Counted from the first letter of the stretch, positions 17,298 to 26,860 are shown. The stretch is 43,647 nt of DNA from Ectopseudomonas oleovorans (GCF_003052605.1 NZ_QASO01000064.1:1-43647); one strand, 5' to 3'. Numbers and translations: made by a program. Notes: generated by a model not told the origin, from the letters alone.

Positions 17298-18337
17298 CAG
17301 CTTCGCCCCCGCACCAGCAGATAAAGAAAGAACGGCGCACCAATCAGCGCCGTGACGATGCCGATCGGCAACTCCGCAGGCGCCAACGCCAGGCGCGCGA
17401 CCAGGTCGGCCAGCAGCAACAGGCTCGCACCGGCAAGCGCGGATGCTGGGAGCAACAGGCGATGATCGGGGCCCACCAGCAGGCGCATCAGATGCGGCAC
17501 CACAAGGCCGATGAAACCGATCAAGCCAGCGGCCGCCACCGCAGCACCGACCCCCAATGCCGTACAGAACACCAGCTCGCGCTTGAGGCGCTCCACATCG
17601 AAACCAAGGTGGCGTGCCTCCGACTCGCCCAGCAGCAGCGCGTTCAACGCCCGTGCCCGTCGCGGCAACCACAGCGCCACGGCCAGCGTGGCCAGCAACA
17701 GCGGCCAGAGTCGCGCGTAACTGGCGCCATTGAGGCTGCCCAGATTCCAGAAGGTCAGGGTGCGCAGGGTCGCATCGTCCGCCAGGTAGGTGAACAGACC
17801 GATGGCCGCCCCCGCCAGCGCGGTCAGGGCGATGCCCGCCAGCAACATGGTCGCCACATTGGTCTGCCCCTCACGTCGACCCAGACGGTAGACCAACGCC
17901 GTGACCAGCAAGCCACCGACGAAGGCACAGGCCGACAGCAGATAGGGCGCGAAGGCTTCGGGTAAGCCACCGAACGCAGCGCCGCCGACAATGGCCACCG
18001 CGGCGCCCAGCGCAGCGCCGCTGGAAACACCCACCAAACCGGGGTCAGCCAGTGGATTGCGAAACAGCCCCTGCATCGCCACGCCACAGAGCGCCAGCAC
18101 CATGCCCACGGTCAGCCCAAGCAAGGTGCGCGGCATGCGTATCTGCGCCATGATCAGTTCGGCCTGCTGTAGCGATGCATCCGCCGTGAGAGGCAGGCCC
18201 AGCAGACGCAGTGCTGCACGCAGAGTGTCGCCCAGCGGCAGGCTGACCGGGCCGAGCGCCAGCGACAGCCACAGCACGAGCACGAGCAGCAGGCCCAGTG
18301 CGATGAACAATGGGCGCGTCGAAAAAGGTGAGGTCAT
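17297..18337 (-). CDS. phuU: Heme ABC transporter permease (PhuU/HmuU)
   Basis: This 346-residue FecCD/BtuC-type permease has about ten predicted transmembrane helices. It carries the family motif [28 protein letters not shown] (about 83-110) and a cytoplasmic coupling segment near [15 protein letters not shown] (about 222-236). It forms a homodimeric inner-membrane channel that accepts heme from PhuT. It overlaps phuT by four bases (ATGA) at the start and phuV by one base at the end, so the three are tightly coupled. Confidence 0.95.
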   Translation of the reverse strand: MTSPFSTRPLFIALGLLLVLVLWLSLALGPVSLPLGDTLRAALRLLGLPLTADASLQQAELIMAQIRMPRTLLGLTVGMVLALCGVAMQGLFRNPLADPGLVGVSSGAALGAAVAIVGGAAFGGLPEAFAPYLLSACAFVGGLLVTALVYRLGRREGQTNVATMLLAGIALTALAGAAIGLFTYLADDATLRTLTFWNLGSLNGASYARLWPLLLATLAVALWLPRRARALNALLLGESEARHLGFDVERLKRELVFCTALGVGAAVAAAGLIGFIGLVVPHLMRLLVGPDHRLLLPASALAGASLLLLADLVARLALAPAELPIGIVTALIGAPFFLYLLVRGRS

Positions 18338-19230
18338 GGCTCGCGCTTGGCTTCAGCAGTCAGGGGTGGGCTGGCAGGATAAAAGCCTGCGGCGAGCATC
18401 GCCAGCCCATCCGGCACGCGCGGCCCAAGACCGCCGACCAGCAGGGTCGGGTCCAGCGCCAGCAAGCGTCCCTCGCGCGCCGCGCGGGTACCGGCCAGGG
18501 CCGGGTTCTGCTGCAGCAGGGCCTGCCTCGCGGCATCGCCTCCAAGAGCGCGATCAGCGACCACCACGACCTGCGGATCAAGCGCCAGCAGCGCTTCGCT
18601 GGACAGCGCCTTGTAGCCATTGTGACTGGCCAGGTTGCGCCCACCGGCGCGACTGATCAGCCAGTCGGCCGCCGTATCGACGCCGCCCACCAACGGGCTG
18701 CCACCGGCGTGCCCGAGCAGCAGCAACACACCAGGCGCTTCCTGGCTGCGCTGGGCCTGCTCGACCCACTGCTGCTGAGTCTGCAGACGCGCCTGGTAAT
18801 CGGCGAAGGCGCGTTGCGCTGCCGCTTCATCCCCGAGCAACTGGCCCAGACGTTTCAGGTTGGCCTGCAGACTGTCCAGCTCCGCGCGCGCCGTCAGACG
18901 TTCGATACGCACGCCGGCTGCAGCCAGTTGTTCGAGCACCGGTGGCGGGCCCATCTCCTCGCTGCCCAGCAGCAGGTCCGGGCGCAGGGCGAGAATGCCC
19001 TCGGCAGCCAGTTGCCGTTGATAACCGACGCTGGGCAGCTTGGTCAGCGATGCCGGATGACGACTGGTGGTATCGACACCCACCAGTTTGCTCTCGCCGC
19101 CCAGCAACACCACCCACTCACTCAGGGCACCGCCGGAACTCACCCAGCGCTGCGGCAATGGCTCGGCAAGCGCCAGATTGGGAAACAGCAGGACAGCCGC
19201 CAGGCCGCCCAGAATATTGGCAAGACGCAT
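18334..19230 (-). CDS. phuT: Periplasmic heme-binding protein (PhuT/HmuT)
   Basis: This 298-residue soluble binding protein has a Sec signal peptide (about 1-22, ending ALA). It has the two-lobed TroA/BtuF fold with a long connecting helix (about 110-150). Tyr or His residues in the TTSRHPASLTKLPSVGYQRQL stretch (about 54-74) are candidates for the axial heme ligand; PhuT of P. aeruginosa uses a single Tyr. The start follows GAGGAG at good spacing. It lies 55 bp after phuS in the same operon. Confidence 0.93.
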   Translation of the reverse strand: MRLANILGGLAAVLLFPNLALAEPLPQRWVSSGGALSEWVVLLGGESKLVGVDTTSRHPASLTKLPSVGYQRQLAAEGILALRPDLLLGSEEMGPPPVLEQLAAAGVRIERLTARAELDSLQANLKRLGQLLGDEAAAQRAFADYQARLQTQQQWVEQAQRSQEAPGVLLLLGHAGGSPLVGGVDTAADWLISRAGGRNLASHNGYKALSSEALLALDPQVVVVADRALGGDAARQALLQQNPALAGTRAAREGRLLALDPTLLVGGLGPRVPDGLAMLAAGFYPASPPLTAEAKREP

Positions 19231-19285
19231 GGTCTCAACTCCTCGAACGGGACATCGACCGGCCCCCGCTGGGAGCCGGCACGGA

Positions 19286-20350
19286 TCAGGCCAGCACCGG
19301 CAGTGACTCGGCCAGCTCGCGCCAGTCATCACGCTCGGCCATGCCAGGCTTGCGTGCGCCGAACAGCTGGACGACCAGCTCGTCGTCGGCATCGAAGGCT
19401 TCCAGGCTGGTGATCACGCCATCGACGCTGGGCTTGCGCACGCGCCACAGCTCGACCACACCACGGGTCTGCAGGTGCAGATTGAAGTCGGGGTCGAGTA
19501 CGTTGAACCAGCTGTCCATCCAGCGCAGGTTGTGCACCGGGCCGGTGTGGATCTGAATGCAGTGACGGTTACCGACGAACACCATGATCGGCACTTCACG
19601 GGCAGCGGCCTGCTCCATCAGCACTGTCAGCTCGGAGGTCGCCAGCGGCTGCGCCCATTGCTCACCCGCCAGGCGCAACGCCTGGGTGCGCGCGACTTCA
19701 TGCTTTTTCAGCAGGGCGAAGAAATGGTGGGTGTCCTGCAGTGTCGCCCAGCCCTCACGCAGCGCCTGGCTGTCGACCTCCGCATCGGCCTTGCGCGCTG
19801 GTGCGGCTGGCGGTGGCAGCAATTGCAGCTCGGCATTCTGCTCGCCGGCGAAACGCTCGACCAGCGGCTGCCAGGCTTCCAGCTCGCTGCGCTCGGTTAG
19901 GTAGACCTTGTGCACGGCGACGCCCTGCTGGTCGAACACCTGGATGCTGCGTTGGGTGCCCTTGGCGGTTTCCTCGGCGATGGCGAACACGCTGGCCCAA
20001 CCACCGAGGAACAGGCGCAGGTCGATGTCGGCAGACACCACCAGGCCCATCTGCCCGGATGCGGCAACGCTCACTTCACGGTACAGCCCCTTGCGCTCAT
20101 GGACGCAATGCTCGTTACGCGTCAGCACCATGACCCGACCGAGTTCGCCAAGCGCCGGCAGCAGCGCGGCCCAATCCGGGCGCAGGCGCTGCGCGTCGAT
20201 GCCCAGGCGGCTAGCGGTCAACTCGGCCTCGCTGACACCTAGCTGCGCCGCTGCTTCGCGGGCGCGCAGACGGGGTTGCTCATCACGCAGCCTTTGCCAG
20301 GCCTGGTAAAGACCGGCAGCCGGGGCTGCCAAGTTATTTGCGGTACTCAT
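19286..20350 (-). CDS. phuS: Cytoplasmic heme chaperone (PhuS/HemS family)
   Basis: This 354-residue protein, the same length as I recall for P. aeruginosa PhuS, is a tandem duplication of the HemS/ChuX fold (about 20-180 and 190-345). PhuS receives imported heme and passes it to heme oxygenase; in P. aeruginosa it also acts at the prrF locus. The heme-binding region reads DTHHFFALLKKH, giving His208-His209. A third nearby His reported for P. aeruginosa PhuS (recalled as H212) appears to be Phe211 here. AGGAAA precedes the ATG. It is the first gene of the phuSTUVW operon, divergent from phuR across a Fur-box region. Confidence 0.94.
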   Translation of the reverse strand: MSTANNLAAPAAGLYQAWQRLRDEQPRLRAREAAAQLGVSEAELTASRLGIDAQRLRPDWAALLPALGELGRVMVLTRNEHCVHERKGLYREVSVAASGQMGLVVSADIDLRLFLGGWASVFAIAEETAKGTQRSIQVFDQQGVAVHKVYLTERSELEAWQPLVERFAGEQNAELQLLPPPAAPARKADAEVDSQALREGWATLQDTHHFFALLKKHEVARTQALRLAGEQWAQPLATSELTVLMEQAAAREVPIMVFVGNRHCIQIHTGPVHNLRWMDSWFNVLDPDFNLHLQTRGVVELWRVRKPSVDGVITSLEAFDADDELVVQLFGARKPGMAERDDWRELAESLPVLA

Positions 20351-20427
20351 CGGGATTTCCTCTCTCACGGGCAGTTATCACCACCGTCGGCGACACGAGC
20401 GCGTACCGACACGGCAGTGCAATTTGA

Positions 20428-20446
20428 GATAACGATAATCTACCTG
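20428..20446. promoter_or_regulatory. Fur box between phuS and phuR
   Basis: GATAACGATAATC at 20428-20440 matches the left part of the Fur dyad (12 of 19 bases over the full site). A second overlapping A/T-rich match (GAGAATTATTTGC) follows at 20446-20458. A weak promoter TTGAGA-N16-GAGAAT for phuR (20424-20451) overlaps them. The spacer serves both divergent heme operons. Confidence 0.7.
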
Positions 20447-20542
20447 AGAATTATTTGCATCAAATAAGTAATCTGGTTAACGTCTTGCGCCGTCGCCAAC
20501 CAGGCAGTCGCAGAGCTGCCACGCATGCACCGGAGTATCACC

Positions 20543-22753
20543 ATGCACGTTCGCCCGCCCTTCGCTCGCCGCTCCTGGCTCGCGCTGCTGTTGCTGTGCC
20601 CTTCACTGGCTCTGGCTGAAACGCCGGCCGAGCTACCCGCTGTCGAGGTCACTGGAATGGCGGCCAAGCAACCGCTGCCGACCACGACCCAGACCGACGC
20701 CCAGACGCTGGAACGCCGACAGATTCGCAGCTTCGATGACCTGTCGCGCCGTGCCGAGCCGGGACTGAACTACAACCGCAGCAACAACAGCATCAACATC
20801 CGTGGTCTGGACCGCGACCGCGTGCTCACCACCCTCGATGGTATTCGCATGCCCTGGCTGAACGACGCCGTGCGCGACGTCAACGGCGGCCTCAATAGCA
20901 TCGACTTCCAGGGGCTGTCCTCCATCGACGTGGTGCGCGGCGCCAACTCCAGCCAGGTTGGCTCAGGCGCCCTCGGCGGAGCGCTGCAATTGCGCACACT
21001 GAACCCGGACGATCTGCTGGGCGACAAGGACGAGTTCGCCGGCATGATCAAGAACGACTACGACAGCGCCGACCGCAGCTGGGGGCTCAATGCCGCGCTG
21101 GCCGGTCGTTTCAACGACACTTCCTGGTTGCTCCAGGCTGGCGGGCGCAAGGGGCACGAGCTCGATAACCAGGGCAACCGTGACGTTCTGGGCAGCCAGC
21201 GCACCGAGGCCAACCCCAGTGACACCGATCAGCACAGCCTGCTGCTCAAGGTTCAGCAGAAGCTCGGCGGCGGGCACCGCGTCGGTGTGACCGCCGAACT
21301 GTTCGAGCGCACAGAAGACATGGACAGCCGCATCAACCAGGGCACCGCCAACTATCCACGGCACTATGAAACCCGCGAGAGCAACGAGCGCAAGCGCTTG
21401 TCCTTCGACCACCAGTACCGCGCCGAGAGCAGCGACAGCCTGCTGGATTGGGCCGACACCATCGTCTACTGGCAGAAGCTGCGGCGCGAAGACGAGGTGG
21501 ATGCCACTCGCGCCGGAACCCTCGCCGGCCCGTTCGGCCGTAACAACGAGATAGAGAAAACCCAATACGGCATCAACGGCAGCCTGGGCAAGCAACTGGG
21601 GCAGCACAACCTGACCCTGGGTGCGGAGTGGAGCCGCATCGAGGCCGAGCAGTACAGCGGCGGCTACGATGCCTGCCCCAGCGTACTGGTACCGCCCTTC
21701 CCGCCGCGCCCGGACAGCACGCCCGCCGGCATCTACTTTTCCTGCATCAACCTGCACACCAATCAGGCCGAAATGCCGAAGACGCCGGGCAATCTGTATG
21801 GCCTCTACCTGAAAGACGATATCGCCCTCAGCGACACACTGACCCTGACGCCGGGCGTGCGCTATGACCGCTACGAGTACAAACCCAAGAGCGGCACCAG
21901 CGGTTACGTGCTGGCCGGCGACAGTGTGATGCTGACCGAAAACAAGGACTCCAAGTGGTCCGGCAGCCTGCTGCTGACCTGGCAGGCGCACGAGCTGGCA
22001 ACCCTCTACGCGCAGTGGGCGCAGGGCTTCAAGGCACCGGACGTCAACGAGCTGTACAGCACCTTCACCAACTCCGGCATGGGCTACGCGCGCGTCGGCA
22101 ATCCCAACCTCAAGCCCGAAGAAAGCACCGGCCACGAAGTCGGCGCGCGCCTGGGCGACAAGCATCTGGGCGGCTCCGTCAGCCTGTTCGACAACCGTTA
22201 CAAGAACTTCATCGACAGCATCACCGCCAACGAAGAGGACTATGGCTTCCAGGCCGGAGAATTCCCGACCTTCTTCGAGGTGATGGAGAACCGCGACAAG
22301 GTGCGCATCTACGGCGCCGAGGGCACCGCACAGTGGCAGTTCGCACCCTCCTGGCAAGCCTGGAGCTCGGTCGCCTGGGCCGTAGGCAAGGACCGCGAAA
22401 CCAAACAGCACCTGAATTCGGTCGCCCCGCTGACCGGCACCCTCGGCCTCAGCTACACCCAGCAGCACTATGGTGCGGACCTGATGCTGACCGCCGCCCG
22501 CCGTCGCGACAAGGTCGAGAACGACAGCGACTTCAAGGCCCCCGGCTATGGCGTGGTCGACCTCACCGGTTACTGGCAACCGGCAGCGCTGGATGGCGTC
22601 CGACTGCAGGCCGGTCTGTTCAACCTGTTCGACAAGAAGTACTGGAACGCCCTCAATGTGCCCAGCATTGGCGGCCGCACCAGCCCGCAACCAGTCGACT
22701 ACTACAGCGAGCCGGGTCGCAGCTTCCGCGTGTCGGCCTCCTGGCAGTTCTGA
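20543..22753 (+). CDS. phuR: TonB-dependent outer-membrane heme receptor (PhuR-like)
   Basis: This 736-residue receptor has a signal peptide (about 1-25, ending ALA), a TonB-box-like AVEVTG and a plug domain (about 45-155: SINIRGLDRDRVLTTLDGIR, VVRGANSSQVGSGALGG). A 22-strand barrel follows and ends SWQF, with the typical C-terminal Phe. The FRAP/NPNL-type region reads FKAPDVNELY (from Phe496) to GNPNLKPEES. It lacks the usual His but has Tyr515; P. aeruginosa PhuR uses a Tyr in this region. An extracellular loop at about 370-405 carries a Cys pair (DACPS, FSCIN). GGAG lies seven bases before the chosen ATG. It is divergent from phuS and Fur-controlled. Confidence 0.93.
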   Translation: MHVRPPFARRSWLALLLLCPSLALAETPAELPAVEVTGMAAKQPLPTTTQTDAQTLERRQIRSFDDLSRRAEPGLNYNRSNNSINIRGLDRDRVLTTLDGIRMPWLNDAVRDVNGGLNSIDFQGLSSIDVVRGANSSQVGSGALGGALQLRTLNPDDLLGDKDEFAGMIKNDYDSADRSWGLNAALAGRFNDTSWLLQAGGRKGHELDNQGNRDVLGSQRTEANPSDTDQHSLLLKVQQKLGGGHRVGVTAELFERTEDMDSRINQGTANYPRHYETRESNERKRLSFDHQYRAESSDSLLDWADTIVYWQKLRREDEVDATRAGTLAGPFGRNNEIEKTQYGINGSLGKQLGQHNLTLGAEWSRIEAEQYSGGYDACPSVLVPPFPPRPDSTPAGIYFSCINLHTNQAEMPKTPGNLYGLYLKDDIALSDTLTLTPGVRYDRYEYKPKSGTSGYVLAGDSVMLTENKDSKWSGSLLLTWQAHELATLYAQWAQGFKAPDVNELYSTFTNSGMGYARVGNPNLKPEESTGHEVGARLGDKHLGGSVSLFDNRYKNFIDSITANEEDYGFQAGEFPTFFEVMENRDKVRIYGAEGTAQWQFAPSWQAWSSVAWAVGKDRETKQHLNSVAPLTGTLGLSYTQQHYGADLMLTAARRRDKVENDSDFKAPGYGVVDLTGYWQPAALDGVRLQAGLFNLFDKKYWNALNVPSIGGRTSPQPVDYYSEPGRSFRVSASWQF

Positions 22754-22890
22754 GTTCCACTTGGCGCAAGGATGCGCCCTCCTCCTTCTTACGGGATAAT
22801 CCGCCCGTCTTGCGGCGCTATGCGCCACCTTCTTACTGCCGGAGGAAGGTCATCCGAGGTCGTCGACCTTCACGCTAACGGGAAACCGCG

Positions 22891-23208
22891 ATGATTCGCT
22901 TGTGCGCCCCACAGGAACTGGCCGAGGGTCAGAGCCGGGGCTTCGTGCTCGACCAGTTGAACCTGCTTGCAGTACGCAGGGACGGTCAGGTTCACGCCTA
23001 TATCAACCGCTGCCCACATCGCGGCATCGCCCTGGAGTGGCGGCCAGACGATTTTCTCGATGACAGCCGCAGCCTGATCCGCTGTGCGACTCACGGCGCA
23101 CTGTTTCTGATCGAGAGCGGTGAATGCGTGGCCGGCCCGTGCGAGGGCCAGGCGCTGCAAAGGCTGCCGTGCAAGGAAGACGCGAGCGGAATCTGGATCG
23201 CGCCGTAG
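22891..23208 (+). CDS. Small Rieske [2Fe-2S] protein
   Basis: This 105-residue protein consists of one Rieske domain. The cluster ligands are complete: CPHRG (about 41-45) and CATHGALF (about 69-76). It could be a stand-alone ferredoxin-type electron carrier or the small partner of an oxygenase, but no partner gene is adjacent. It follows phuR after about 137 bp. That spacer contains a GAAGGTC/GACCTTC stem at 22845-22871 and otherwise nothing I recognise. Its TAG stop is the first triplet of a REP-type inverted repeat. Confidence 0.88.
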   Translation: MIRLCAPQELAEGQSRGFVLDQLNLLAVRRDGQVHAYINRCPHRGIALEWRPDDFLDDSRSLIRCATHGALFLIESGECVAGPCEGQALQRLPCKEDASGIWIAP

Positions 23209-23265
23209 GGTGCGCTATGCGCACGGCGCTCCCAAAGCAGTAGCCGGTGCGCACGGCGCACCCTA
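23206..23265. repeat. REP-type inverted repeat between the Rieske gene and sfsA
   Basis: The 60-bp element begins TAGGGTGCGC and ends GCGCACCCTA, with further GCGCAC/GTGCGC symmetry inside each arm. The first TAG is the stop of the Rieske gene. The TAG of the opposite arm is the stop of sfsA on the minus strand. A related copy lies at 26779-26860. It probably also acts as a transcription barrier between the convergent genes. Confidence 0.8.
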
Positions 23266-23970
23266 CGCAAGGACATCCAGCCGGCGGACCAGGGTGATCC
23301 CTTCAGGGCTGAGCTCGGCGCCGTAGGCCAGCACCTCAACACCCGCAGCCTTGGCATCACGCAATCCAGCCGCGTATGCCGGGTCGATCTCCTCTGCCGC
23401 CCTTACGGCGCGGATAGCGGAGAGGTTCACGCAATACAGCTGCACCGTGCGCACTCCGGCACGCGCCAGCGCCGCCAGCTCGCGCAGGTGCTTGGCACCG
23501 CGCTGCGTCACTGCATCGGGAAAGGCCGCCACATCGCTGCCATCGAAGCCCAGCGTCACGCTCTTGACCTCCACAAAGGCCGGCCCATCCGGGTAATCCA
23601 GACGAAAATCGGCGCGGCTGTTCTCTACCCCGTAAGCCACCTCGCGCTTGAGCGCGGTAAAGCCCGCCAGTTCGCTGATCACGCCGGCACGCAGCGCTTC
23701 TTCCACCAGCGCGTTGGCCCGTGCGGTGTTGATGCAGGCCAGGCGCCCCTGCGGCGTTTCGCTGATTTCCCAACTGCCCGGCAACTTGCGCTTGGGATCG
23801 TTGCTGCGGCTGAACCATATCCGACAGCCTTCGCTCATGCAGTTGAGCATCGAGCCGGTGTTGGCGCAGTGGATGGTCATCTGCTCGCCGCTGGCGGTCT
23901 CGATATCGGCAAGAAAGCGCTTATAGCGGCGCAGCAGGCGCCCTTCTTCCAGCGGCGGATCAAAGCGCAT
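23263..23970 (-). CDS. sfsA: SfsA family DNA-binding protein / sugar fermentation stimulation protein
   Basis: This 235-residue protein has family features along its length: an N-terminal OB-like part ([23 protein letters not shown]) and a C-terminal nuclease-like part ([36 protein letters not shown]). E. coli SfsA was linked to maltose metabolism and binds DNA; the conserved D..EVKS pattern suggests a PD-(D/E)XK nuclease fold. It overlaps the end of the upstream aminotransferase by 11 bp, so the two are co-transcribed. Its stop lies in a REP element. Confidence 0.93.
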   Translation of the reverse strand: MRFDPPLEEGRLLRRYKRFLADIETASGEQMTIHCANTGSMLNCMSEGCRIWFSRSNDPKRKLPGSWEISETPQGRLACINTARANALVEEALRAGVISELAGFTALKREVAYGVENSRADFRLDYPDGPAFVEVKSVTLGFDGSDVAAFPDAVTQRGAKHLRELAALARAGVRTVQLYCVNLSAIRAVRAAEEIDPAYAAGLRDAKAAGVEVLAYGAELSPEGITLVRRLDVLA

Positions 23971-25141
23971 CGGGCTTCCAGCTCTTCAGGCCGCGGGCGA
24001 TACGCTCGACCGCCTGCTGCAGACGCTCGACGTTCTGCGTATAGGCGAAGCGCACATGGTGCCCGGCCTGGTAACGGCCGAAATCCAGACCCGGGGTGAA
24101 GGCCACATGCTCGGTTTCGATGAAGTGCCGGCAGAAAGCGAAGGCGTCGCCACCGAAGGCGCTGATGTCTGCATATAGATAGAAGGCACCTTCAGGCTCC
24201 ACGGCGATACCAAAGCCCAGCTCGCGCAACACCGGCAGCAGGTAGTCGCGACGACGCTGGAATTCGTGACGGCGCTCCTCGAGGATCGCCAGCGTGGCCG
24301 GCTCGAAGCAGGCCAGCGCAGCATGCTGGGCCATGCTCGGCGCGCTGATGTAGAGGTTCTGCGCCAGCTTTTCCAGCTCCGGTACTGCGGCCTCGGGCGC
24401 CACCAGCCAACCCAGACGCCAGCCGGTCATACCGAAATATTTGGAGAAACTATTGAGGACGAAGGCATCGTCGTCCACTTCCAGCACGCTGGGCGCATCG
24501 CAGCCATAGGTTAGGCCATGGTAGATCTCGTCCACCACCAGATGACCGCCACGCTGCTTGAGGCAGGTCGACAGGGCAGCCAGCTCATCCTTGTGCAGCA
24601 AGGTGCCGGTGGGGTTGGCCGGCGAGGCGACCAGGGCGCCGACGCTGCCTGAGTCCCAGTGCCGCTCGACCAGTTGCGGAGTCAGCTGGTAACGCACGTC
24701 AGGGCCAACCGGCACCAATTGCGCGGCGCCTTCGACCAGGCGCAGAAAGTGGCGGTTGCATGGATAGCCGGGGTCGGCCAGCAGCCAGTGCTTGCCCGGA
24801 TCGACCAACAGACTGGCGGCCAGCAGCAATGCACCGGAGCCACCGGGGGTGACCAGAATACGCTGCGGATCGATGCTCAGTCGGTAACGCTGGGCATAGA
24901 AGCCGGCAATGGCTTCGCGCAGTTGCGGCAAGCCACACGCGGCGGTGTAACGAGTGTACCCGGCCGCCAGCGCGGCCTGACCGGCGCGAATGATCGGCTC
25001 GGCCGTGGTGAAGTCCGGTTCGCCGATCTCCAGGTGGATGACATCGTGACCGGCTGCCTGCAACTCGTTGGCACGCGCCAGCAAGGCCATCACATGGAAG
25101 GGTTCGATGGCGCGACTGCGCGCACTGTAGAGCTGAGCCAT
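23960..25141 (-). CDS. PLP-dependent class I/II aminotransferase
   Basis: This 393-residue enzyme has fold type I and starts [18 protein letters not shown]. The N-terminal substrate motif is [12 protein letters not shown]. The central ASPANPTG matches the conserved Asn-Pro-x-Gly of aminotransferases. VVDEIYHGL carries the PLP-contacting Asp/Tyr, and the Schiff-base Lys lies in [17 protein letters not shown]. The substrate cannot be read from sequence. It overlaps sfsA by 11 bp. The frame extends 67 codons upstream, but that stretch has no family similarity and overlaps the divergent dksA promoter region. Confidence 0.9.
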   Translation of the reverse strand: MAQLYSARSRAIEPFHVMALLARANELQAAGHDVIHLEIGEPDFTTAEPIIRAGQAALAAGYTRYTAACGLPQLREAIAGFYAQRYRLSIDPQRILVTPGGSGALLLAASLLVDPGKHWLLADPGYPCNRHFLRLVEGAAQLVPVGPDVRYQLTPQLVERHWDSGSVGALVASPANPTGTLLHKDELAALSTCLKQRGGHLVVDEIYHGLTYGCDAPSVLEVDDDAFVLNSFSKYFGMTGWRLGWLVAPEAAVPELEKLAQNLYISAPSMAQHAALACFEPATLAILEERRHEFQRRRDYLLPVLRELGFGIAVEPEGAFYLYADISAFGGDAFAFCRHFIETEHVAFTPGLDFGRYQAGHHVRFAYTQNVERLQQAVERIARGLKSWKPDAL

Positions 25142-25399
25142 GGTTCTGTCTTCAGGGTTGCGAGGCGCGGATTCTAGCAGGGCGGCTTCGGGCCTCGGCA
25201 AGGGCACAAAAGCACCGCTACGCTTGTTGCTCAGCCCTGTGAGGATTTCGCTCACAGCCTGGGCAGGGCAGAGACAACCGGGAGTAGCGCGCCCCGATTC
25301 GATCTGGTAAGTTCGCCCGCTTGCAGCCGCAGGATCGGGCAAACACCTGGCAACGGATTTACCTGCGCGATGGAATTGAAAGAGTGAGAGGCGTCATCC

Positions 25400-25846
25400 A
25401 TGCCCACAAAAGAAAAAGCCCAAAGCACCAGCCAGCTGATGCGTGGTTTCGAGCCCTATCAGGAAAAGAAGGGCGAGGAATACATGAGCGAGCCGATGCG
25501 CGCTCACTTCACCAGCATCCTCAATAAGTGGAAGCTGGAGCTGATGCAGGAAGTCGACCGCACCGTGCACCACATGCAGGACGAAGCGGCCAATTTCCCT
25601 GACCCGGCCGACCGCGCCAGCCAGGAAGAAGAATTCAGCCTGGAACTGCGTGCCCGTGACCGCGAGCGCAAGCTGATCAAGAAGATCGACGAGACCCTGC
25701 AGCTGATCGAAGACAACGATTACGGCTGGTGCGACTCCTGCGGTGTCGAAATCGGCATCCGCCGCCTCGAAGCCCGCCCGACCGCGACCCTGTGCATCGA
25801 CTGCAAGACGCTGGCGGAAATCAAGGAAAAACAGGTCGGTTCCTGA
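25400..25846 (+). CDS. dksA: RNA polymerase-binding transcription factor DksA
   Basis: This 148-residue protein has a central coiled-coil hairpin (about 35-110) whose tip carries the acidic FPDPADRASQEEEF motif. A four-Cys zinc finger follows (CDSC at about 114-117 and CIDC at about 135-138). It inserts into the RNA polymerase secondary channel and, with ppGpp, represses rRNA promoters and activates amino acid genes. GAGAGG lies upstream of the ATG. The 258-bp spacer to the divergent aminotransferase holds its promoter, which I could not define. It is followed by a terminator and gluQ, a conserved gammaproteobacterial pair. Confidence 0.97.
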   Translation: MPTKEKAQSTSQLMRGFEPYQEKKGEEYMSEPMRAHFTSILNKWKLELMQEVDRTVHHMQDEAANFPDPADRASQEEEFSLELRARDRERKLIKKIDETLQLIEDNDYGWCDSCGVEIGIRRLEARPTATLCIDCKTLAEIKEKQVGS

Positions 25847-25855
25847 TCTGTCGAC

Positions 25856-25880
25856 GGGGCGCTCAGGCGCCCCGCTCTGT
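25856..25880 (+). terminator. Terminator between dksA and gluQ
   Basis: GGGGCGC, TCAG and GCGCCCC form a strong hairpin, followed by GCTCTGTTTC. In other bacteria a terminator here limits gluQ expression to read-through from dksA. Confidence 0.75.
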
Positions 25881-25896
25881 TTCTGGCCTTGGCTCC

Positions 25897-26781
25897 ATGA
25901 ACACTGCCTATATCGGGCGCTTCGCCCCAACGCCCAGCGGCTATCTGCACTTCGGCTCGCTGGTCGCCGCCCTCGTCTCCTATCTCGACGCCCGCGCCGT
26001 TGGCGGCCGCTGGCTGCTGCGCATGGAAGACCTCGACCCGCCCCGGGAAGTCCCCGGCGCCCAAGATGCTATCCTGCGCACCCTGGAGACCTACGGTTTC
26101 GAGTGGGATGGCCAGCTGGTGCGCCAGAGTGCGCGCCACGGCGAATACGCCGCCGTGATTGCCCGGCTGTTCGCCCAGGGGCTGGCCTATGCCTGCATCT
26201 GCTCGCGCAAGCAGCTCGAAGGCTACGCCGGCATCTATCCAGGTTTTTGCCGCAACGCCTGTCATCCCGATCACGACGCGGCGATCCGTCTGCGCGTACC
26301 GGAGCTGGATTATCACTTCGTCGACCGTGTGCAGGGTGAGTTCCGCCAGCACTTGGGCCGTGAAGTGGGCGACTTCGTGATTCGCCGCCGCGATGGCCTG
26401 TTTGCCTACCAGCTCGCGGTGGTACTGGACGATGCCTGGCAGGGTGTGACCGACGTGGTGCGCGGCGCCGACCTGCTCGACTCCACCCCGCGCCAGCTCT
26501 ACCTGCAGGAACTATTCGGGTTGCCGCAGCCGCGTTACCTGCACGTGCCGCTGATCATCCAGCCGGACGGCCACAAGCTGGGCAAAAGCTACCGCTCGCC
26601 GCCCTTGCCCGCCGACCAGGCCGGGCCGCTGCTATTGCGCGCACTGCGTGCGCTGGGTCAGCAACCGCCAGCCGAGCTGCAAGGTGCAGCCCCCGCCGAG
26701 TTACTGGCCTGGGGCATCGCCAACTGGGATACCACCCGCATTCCCCGCAGCCGCACCCTGGCCGAAGCGCAATTGAGGTAG
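25897..26781 (+). CDS. gluQ: Glutamyl-queuosine tRNA(Asp) synthetase
   Basis: This 294-residue truncated GluRS paralog attaches glutamate to the queuosine at position 34 of tRNA(Asp). The HIGH-like motif is in GRFAPTPSGYLHFGSL (about 7-22). A zinc-binding CIC...YPGFCRNAC segment lies at about 97-125, and the KMSKS-like motif is HKLGKSYR (about 228-235). The anticodon-binding domain of GluRS is absent, as expected. It starts 50 bp after dksA across a terminator. Its TAG stop is the first triplet of a REP-type repeat. Confidence 0.95.
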   Translation: MNTAYIGRFAPTPSGYLHFGSLVAALVSYLDARAVGGRWLLRMEDLDPPREVPGAQDAILRTLETYGFEWDGQLVRQSARHGEYAAVIARLFAQGLAYACICSRKQLEGYAGIYPGFCRNACHPDHDAAIRLRVPELDYHFVDRVQGEFRQHLGREVGDFVIRRRDGLFAYQLAVVLDDAWQGVTDVVRGADLLDSTPRQLYLQELFGLPQPRYLHVPLIIQPDGHKLGKSYRSPPLPADQAGPLLLRALRALGQQPPAELQGAAPAELLAWGIANWDTTRIPRSRTLAEAQLR

Positions 26782-26860
26782 GGTACGCCGCGCGCACTGA
26801 TGAACGCCAAGTCCGTTGTTCCGGCACCCTGTACGGTCTCGGTGCGCACGGCGCACCCTG
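26779..26860. repeat. REP-type inverted repeat downstream of gluQ
   Basis: The left arm TAGGGTACGCCGCGCGCAC (26779-26797) and the right arm ending GGTGCGCACGGCGCACCCT at 26859 are imperfect inverted copies of the unit at 23206-23265. The gluQ stop codon is the TAG of the left arm. The central part (26798-26840) is unrelated sequence. Confidence 0.75.

Noticed and set aside
20963..22828. 621-codon open frame on the minus strand
   Set aside because: Antisense to the heme receptor; low-complexity Ala/Gly/Val composition without motifs.
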